Below are positions 60,578 to 64,000 of a stretch of DNA of 64,000 nt, one piece after another. Position numbers and translations under genes: made by a program. Location: assembly GCF_014650435.1 (NCBI RefSeq), contig NZ_BMUY01000005.1:466626-530625 (forward strand). The letters are read 5' to 3'. Source of the stretch: Streptomyces tendae (GTDB lineage Bacteria; Actinomycetota; Actinomycetes; Streptomycetales; Streptomycetaceae). The notes beneath the pieces are model-generated. The model saw only the letters and a list, made by a program, of their open reading frames with translations. It ran no database searches and was not told where the DNA came from. Position 1 is the stretch's first letter. Each line of letters opens with the position of its first letter.

Positions 60578-63073
60578 TCAGCGGCCCGCGCTGTCCACCA
60601 CCGCGGCCCACTCGTCCAGCAGCGCCTGCGCGGAGGCGTCGTCGGGGCCCTCGGCCCACAGATGGGTGACCGCTTCCGCCGGGTCGGGCAGCACCATCAC
60701 CCAACGCCCGTCGGTCTCGACCACCCGCACCCCGTCCGTCGTGTCCACGAACCGGTCCCCGGCCGCCTCGACGACCCGCCTCATCACCAGGCCCTTGACC
60801 GCCCACGGGGTCGCCAGATCACGCTTCAGGACGTGCGCCCGCGGGATCCGCGCGTCGATCTGGCTCAGCGTGAGCTGCGTCCGTGCCACCAGCCCGATCA
60901 GCCGCACGAAGGCCGCCGTGCCGTCGTAGACACTGCTGAACTCCGGGACGATGAAGCCGCCCTTGCCGTCGCCGCCGAAGATCGCGCCTTCCTCGCCCCC
61001 CACCCGCGTCAGGTCGTCCGGGGAGGTGGTCGTCCACTCGACCTGTGTGCCGTGGTACGCGGCGACCTGCTCGGCGATCCTGGTCGTCGTCACCGGAAGC
61101 GCCACCCGGCCGCTGCGCCGCTCGGCCGCGATCAGGTCCAGCATGACCAGCAGCGCCCGGTCGTCCTCGATGATGCGGCCCTTCTCGTCCACGAGCGACA
61201 GCCGCTCGCCGACCGGGTCGAACCGCACCCCGAACGCGGCCCGCGAGGACGCCACGATCTCCCCGAGGCGCACCAGACCGGAGCGCCGCATGTCGGCGGA
61301 CTCGGTCGGCCTGGCCTCGTCGAGACCGGGGTTGATCGTCAGCGAGTCGACGCCCAGCTTCCCGAGCAGGCTCGGCAGCACCAGCCCCGCGCTGCCGTTG
61401 GAGGCGTCGACGACCACCTTGAGCCCGGACTCCGCGATGCCGGTGATGTCGACGTTGCGCAACAGGGACCCGGTGTAGGAGTCGAACACGCTGGACGGGA
61501 AGTGCAGGTCCCCGATCTCTCCGGGGAACGCCCGCCGGTACTCCTGCCGCGCGAACACCCTGTCCAGCTTCCGCTGGCTGCCCTGCGACAGGTCGGCGCC
61601 CTGTCCGTCGAAGAACATGATGTCGACGGAGTCCGGCACCCCGAGGGTTGTCCGGATCATGATCCCGCCGGCACTGCCCCGCGCGGTCTGCTGCCGCGCC
61701 ACGGGCAGCGGTACGTTCTCCAGGTCGCGTACGTCGATGGCGCTGGCCTGCAGCGCGGAGATCACCGCCCGCTTCAGCGCCCGGGCACCACGGGAGTGGT
61801 CGCGGGCCGTGGTGACGGTGGACCCCTTCTTCAGGGTCGTCGCGTACGCACCGGCCAGCCGCACGGCGAGTTCCGGCGTGATCTCCACGTTCAGGATGCC
61901 GGAGACACCCCGGGCGCCGAACAGATGCGCCTGCCCGCGGGACTCCCAGATGACCGAGGTGTTGACGAAGGCGCCGGCCTCGATGGTCTTGAACGGGTAG
62001 ACCCGCACATTCCCCTGGATGATCGATTCTTCACCGACCAGGCACTCGTCGCCGATGACGGCGCCGTCCTCGATCCGCGCGGCACGCATGATGTCGGTGT
62101 TCTTGCCGACCACACAGCCTCGCAGATTGCTGTGCGGTCCGACGTACACGTTGTCGGCGACCACGGCCTTGTGCAGGAAGGCGCCGCTCTTGACGACGAC
62201 GTTGGACCCGACGACCGTGTGCTCGCGGATTTCCGCGCCGGCCTCGACCTTGGCGTAGTCGCCGACGTAAAGCGGCCCGCGCAGCACTGCGTCGGGATGC
62301 ACCTCGGCACCCTCGGCCACCCAGACCCCGGGGGAGATCTCGAAGCCGTCGATGTCGACGTCGACCTTGCGCTCCAGGACGTCGGCCTGGGCCTTCACAT
62401 AGCTTTCGTGGGTACCGACGTCCTCCCAGTAGCCCTCGGCGACATAGCCGTAGATGGGCTTGCCTTCCTTCATCAGCTGGGGGAAGACGTCACCGGACCA
62501 GTCCACCGGCACATCGGGGTCGACGTAGTCGAAGACCTCGGGCTCCATGACGTAGATCCCGGTGTTCACCGTGTCCGAGAAGACCTGGCCCCACGTCGGC
62601 TTCTCCAGGAAGCGCTCGACCTTGCCCTCTTCGTCGACGATGGTGATGCCGAATTCCAGCGGGTTGGGCACGCGCGTCAGACACACCGTGACGAGCGAAC
62701 CCTTTTCCTTGTGAAAATTGATCAGGTCGGTGAGGTCGAAGTCGGTCAGGGCATCGCCGGAAATGACGAGGAAGGCATCGTCCTTCAGCGCCTCCTCCGC
62801 GTTCTTGACGCTTCCGGCGGTACCGAGTGGCTTCTCCTCGTTGGCATAGGTGAGCTCCATTCCGAGCTCTTCGCCGTCACCGAAATAGTTCTTGACCAAC
62901 GAGGCCAGGAACTGGACGGTCACGACGGTCTCATTGAGCCCATGCCTTTTGAGCAGCCGAAGGACGTGCTCCATGATCGGCCGGTTGACCACCGGCAGGA
63001 GCGGTTTGGGCATGCTCGAGGTCATGGGACGAAGGCGCGTGCCTTCGCCTCCAGCCATCACGACGGCCTTCAT
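60578..63073 (-). CDS. Mannose-1-phosphate guanylyltransferase/phosphomannomutase-like fusion
   Basis: An 831-residue protein. Residues 1-230 are a nucleotidyltransferase (VVMAGGEGTRLRPMTSSMPKPLLPV; ISGDALTDFDLT). Residues 250-370 are left-handed beta-helix hexapeptide repeats. Residues 385-831 are a phosphohexomutase fold. Its phosphoserine loop reads TTARDHSRGARA rather than TASHNP, and the metal loop reads FDPVGERL rather than DGDADR, so mutase activity is doubtful. It probably makes GDP-mannose or a related sugar nucleotide for wall or lipid glycans. AGGAGG precedes the ATG. Confidence 0.9.
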   Translation of the reverse strand: MKAVVMAGGEGTRLRPMTSSMPKPLLPVVNRPIMEHVLRLLKRHGLNETVVTVQFLASLVKNYFGDGEELGMELTYANEEKPLGTAGSVKNAEEALKDDAFLVISGDALTDFDLTDLINFHKEKGSLVTVCLTRVPNPLEFGITIVDEEGKVERFLEKPTWGQVFSDTVNTGIYVMEPEVFDYVDPDVPVDWSGDVFPQLMKEGKPIYGYVAEGYWEDVGTHESYVKAQADVLERKVDVDIDGFEISPGVWVAEGAEVHPDAVLRGPLYVGDYAKVEAGAEIREHTVVGSNVVVKSGAFLHKAVVADNVYVGPHSNLRGCVVGKNTDIMRAARIEDGAVIGDECLVGEESIIQGNVRVYPFKTIEAGAFVNTSVIWESRGQAHLFGARGVSGILNVEITPELAVRLAGAYATTLKKGSTVTTARDHSRGARALKRAVISALQASAIDVRDLENVPLPVARQQTARGSAGGIMIRTTLGVPDSVDIMFFDGQGADLSQGSQRKLDRVFARQEYRRAFPGEIGDLHFPSSVFDSYTGSLLRNVDITGIAESGLKVVVDASNGSAGLVLPSLLGKLGVDSLTINPGLDEARPTESADMRRSGLVRLGEIVASSRAAFGVRFDPVGERLSLVDEKGRIIEDDRALLVMLDLIAAERRSGRVALPVTTTRIAEQVAAYHGTQVEWTTTSPDDLTRVGGEEGAIFGGDGKGGFIVPEFSSVYDGTAAFVRLIGLVARTQLTLSQIDARIPRAHVLKRDLATPWAVKGLVMRRVVEAAGDRFVDTTDGVRVVETDGRWVMVLPDPAEAVTHLWAEGPDDASAQALLDEWAAVVDSAGR

Positions 63074-63185
63074 GTCGGAAGCGTCCTCCTCTGAGAGACG
63101 ACGGTTTAGCCGACTTCACCCGTCCAGGGTCCCGCACTTTTCCAGCGGGGGCCATCCGGCCACCGGGACCGCACAATCAGCGAGT

Positions 63186-63794
63186 TCAATCGGCTGCGGC
63201 GTCCGCACGAACCAGGCGGCGGACCTGCACCACGTAGAGAACACCTGCCCACCAATACAGGGTTGTACCCCATCCGGCGAACGCCCATCCGAAAACCGCG
63301 GCCAGTGACGCGATCCATCCGCTTCCGTCGCTCAGCAGAAGCAGGGGGAAGGCGTACATGAGGTTGAAGGTGGCGGCCTTGCCCAGGAAGTTCACCTGCG
63401 GCGGCGGATAGCCGTGGCGCCGGAGGATGCCCACCATCACCAGCAGCATCGCTTCCCGGGCCAGCAGTACAAGGGTCAACCAAAGCGGGAGAATCTCGCG
63501 CCAGGTGAGACCCACCAGCGTCGAGAGGATATAGAGCCGGTCGGCCGCCGGGTCCAGCAGCCGGCCGAGGCTGCTGATCTGGTTCCAACGCCGCGCGAGC
63601 TTTCCGTCCAGGTAGTCGCTGACCCCGCTCAGGGCCAGCACCAACAGCGCCCAGCCGTCGCTCTGCGGGCCGCCGAACTCGGGCCGCAGGATGAGCCACA
63701 GGAACAGCGGCACGCCGGCCAGGCGCGCCATGCTGAGGATGTTCGGGATGGTGAGGACCCGGTCGGTCTGCACGCGGGTCTCCTGGACCTCCAC
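63186..63794 (-). CDS. CDP-alcohol phosphatidyltransferase
   Basis: A 202-residue membrane enzyme with five to six hydrophobic segments. The CDP-OH-P signature D-G-x2-A-R-x8-G-x3-D-x3-D is perfect: LDGKLAR, then G, D and D in LGRLLDPAADRL (residues 61-85). It transfers a phosphatidyl group to an alcohol, probably glycerol-3-phosphate or inositol-type. The GTG at 63794 has AGGAGG seven bases upstream; longer readings are unsupported. The mycobacterial counterpart in this gene block is pgsA2. Confidence 0.9.
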   Translation of the reverse strand: MEVQETRVQTDRVLTIPNILSMARLAGVPLFLWLILRPEFGGPQSDGWALLVLALSGVSDYLDGKLARRWNQISSLGRLLDPAADRLYILSTLVGLTWREILPLWLTLVLLAREAMLLVMVGILRRHGYPPPQVNFLGKAATFNLMYAFPLLLLSDGSGWIASLAAVFGWAFAGWGTTLYWWAGVLYVVQVRRLVRADAAAD

Positions 63795-63850
63795 GCGGGG
63801 GCCTCCTGGGGGAAACGAGCCAATGATGCTCACTGACCTTACCTCAACGC

Positions 63851-63894
63851 AAAAAAGCTCTGGCTCTCGGGCTGCATGCCCAAGAGCCAGAGCT
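63851..63894 (-). terminator. Rho-independent terminator of the rRNA operon
   Basis: AGCTCTGGCTCT (63856-63867) pairs with AGAGCCAGAGCT (63883-63894). An inner GGGC/GCCC pairing encloses TGCAT. On the minus strand a run of six T follows (63851-63856). This is a classic intrinsic terminator directly after 5S rRNA. Confidence 0.93.
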
Positions 63895-63901
63895 CTAAAA
63901 G

Positions 63902-64000
63902 GAGTTCGGCGGCGTCCTACTCTCCCACAGGGTCCCCCCTGCAGTACCATCGGCGCTGTAAGGCTTAGCTTCCGGGTTCGAAATGTAACCGGGCGTTTCC
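63902..64000 (-). rRNA. rrf: 5S ribosomal RNA, 3' part
   Basis: Read on the minus strand the last 99 bases carry GGAAACGCCCGGTTACAT, CGAACCCGGAAGCTAAGCC and CCTGTGGGAGAGTAGGACGC, ending at GCCGAACTCC. These are the conserved loops of actinobacterial 5S rRNA. About 20 bases of the 5' end lie outside the window. The rest of the rRNA operon must lie to the right. Confidence 0.95.

Noticed and set aside
58943..63094. Very long plus-strand open frame opposite the nucleotidyltransferase and DUF881 genes
   Set aside because: It is an antisense shadow of high-GC genes: low-complexity Arg/Asp/Gly/His composition, no domain, and it crosses several well-supported minus-strand genes and a terminator.

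Overview
The window is high-GC actinobacterial DNA and fits a Streptomyces chromosome. GC is strongly biased at third codon positions, GTG (and some TTG) starts are common, many overlaps are GTGA/ATGA type, and the regulator content is typical (TetR, LAL, MocR, PadR, several MerR). The gene order of the core parts (lnt, ung, tandem reductases, gcvP, dinB, the FHA/DUF881 block, a phosphatidyltransferase, then 5S rRNA) is what I would expect in the S. coelicolor/S. lividans group. That placement rests on recalled gene content, not on a search.

Left part (1-13,000): a partial SDR, apolipoprotein N-acyltransferase, a Gfo/Idh/MocA oxidoreductase, an FAD monooxygenase facing a TetR gene across three operator-like palindromes, a DinB/DUF664 protein, a small lipoprotein, uracil-DNA glycosylase, an orphan peptide-binding lipoprotein, two tandem SDR/FabG reductases, a surface protein with a C-terminal anchor, and a coupled HipA-like kinase/DUF3037 pair.

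Relict island (about 13,002-17,727): between core genes lies a block of broken genes. It holds the C-terminal end of a tyrosine integrase, a decayed type II thioesterase, an intact-looking carotenoid cleavage oxygenase, a DrrB-like permease, a DrrA-like ATPase without its Walker A half, an intact TetR gene with its operator, and a frameshifted macrolide-type glycosyltransferase. This reads as debris of a transferred polyketide-type cluster.

Middle (18,051-45,982): a degenerate anti-sigma-like kinase and a large LAL regulator, aminopeptidase P, a TrmB/LuxR-like regulator, a secreted subtilisin with P-domain, a Rieske lipoprotein coupled to a flavin-type oxidase, LysR with a divergent DMT exporter, MocR with a divergent PPOX protein, two more DMT exporters, a Clp-N-only protein, an FtsX-type ABC exporter with a coupled padR, a NarL-type two-component pair, PhzF, a CPBP membrane protein, a GCS2 ligase, several small conserved proteins, LacI and DUF1707 genes.

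Right part (46,125-64,000): a molybdate locus (HTH-TOBE protein, modABC, tandem-MOP molbindin), then gcvP behind a tandem glycine riboswitch. After that come a PRC-barrel gene, dinB and a minus-strand block (MerR, bifunctional nuclease family, FtsR-like MerR, GarA-like FHA protein, DUF881, small basic protein, DUF881, nucleotidyltransferase/phosphomannomutase fusion, CDP-alcohol phosphatidyltransferase) that I recall as also grouped in mycobacteria around gcvB-garA-pgsA2. The window ends in the 3' part of a 5S rRNA gene with its terminator. I recognised no tRNA gene, CRISPR array or intact mobile element.
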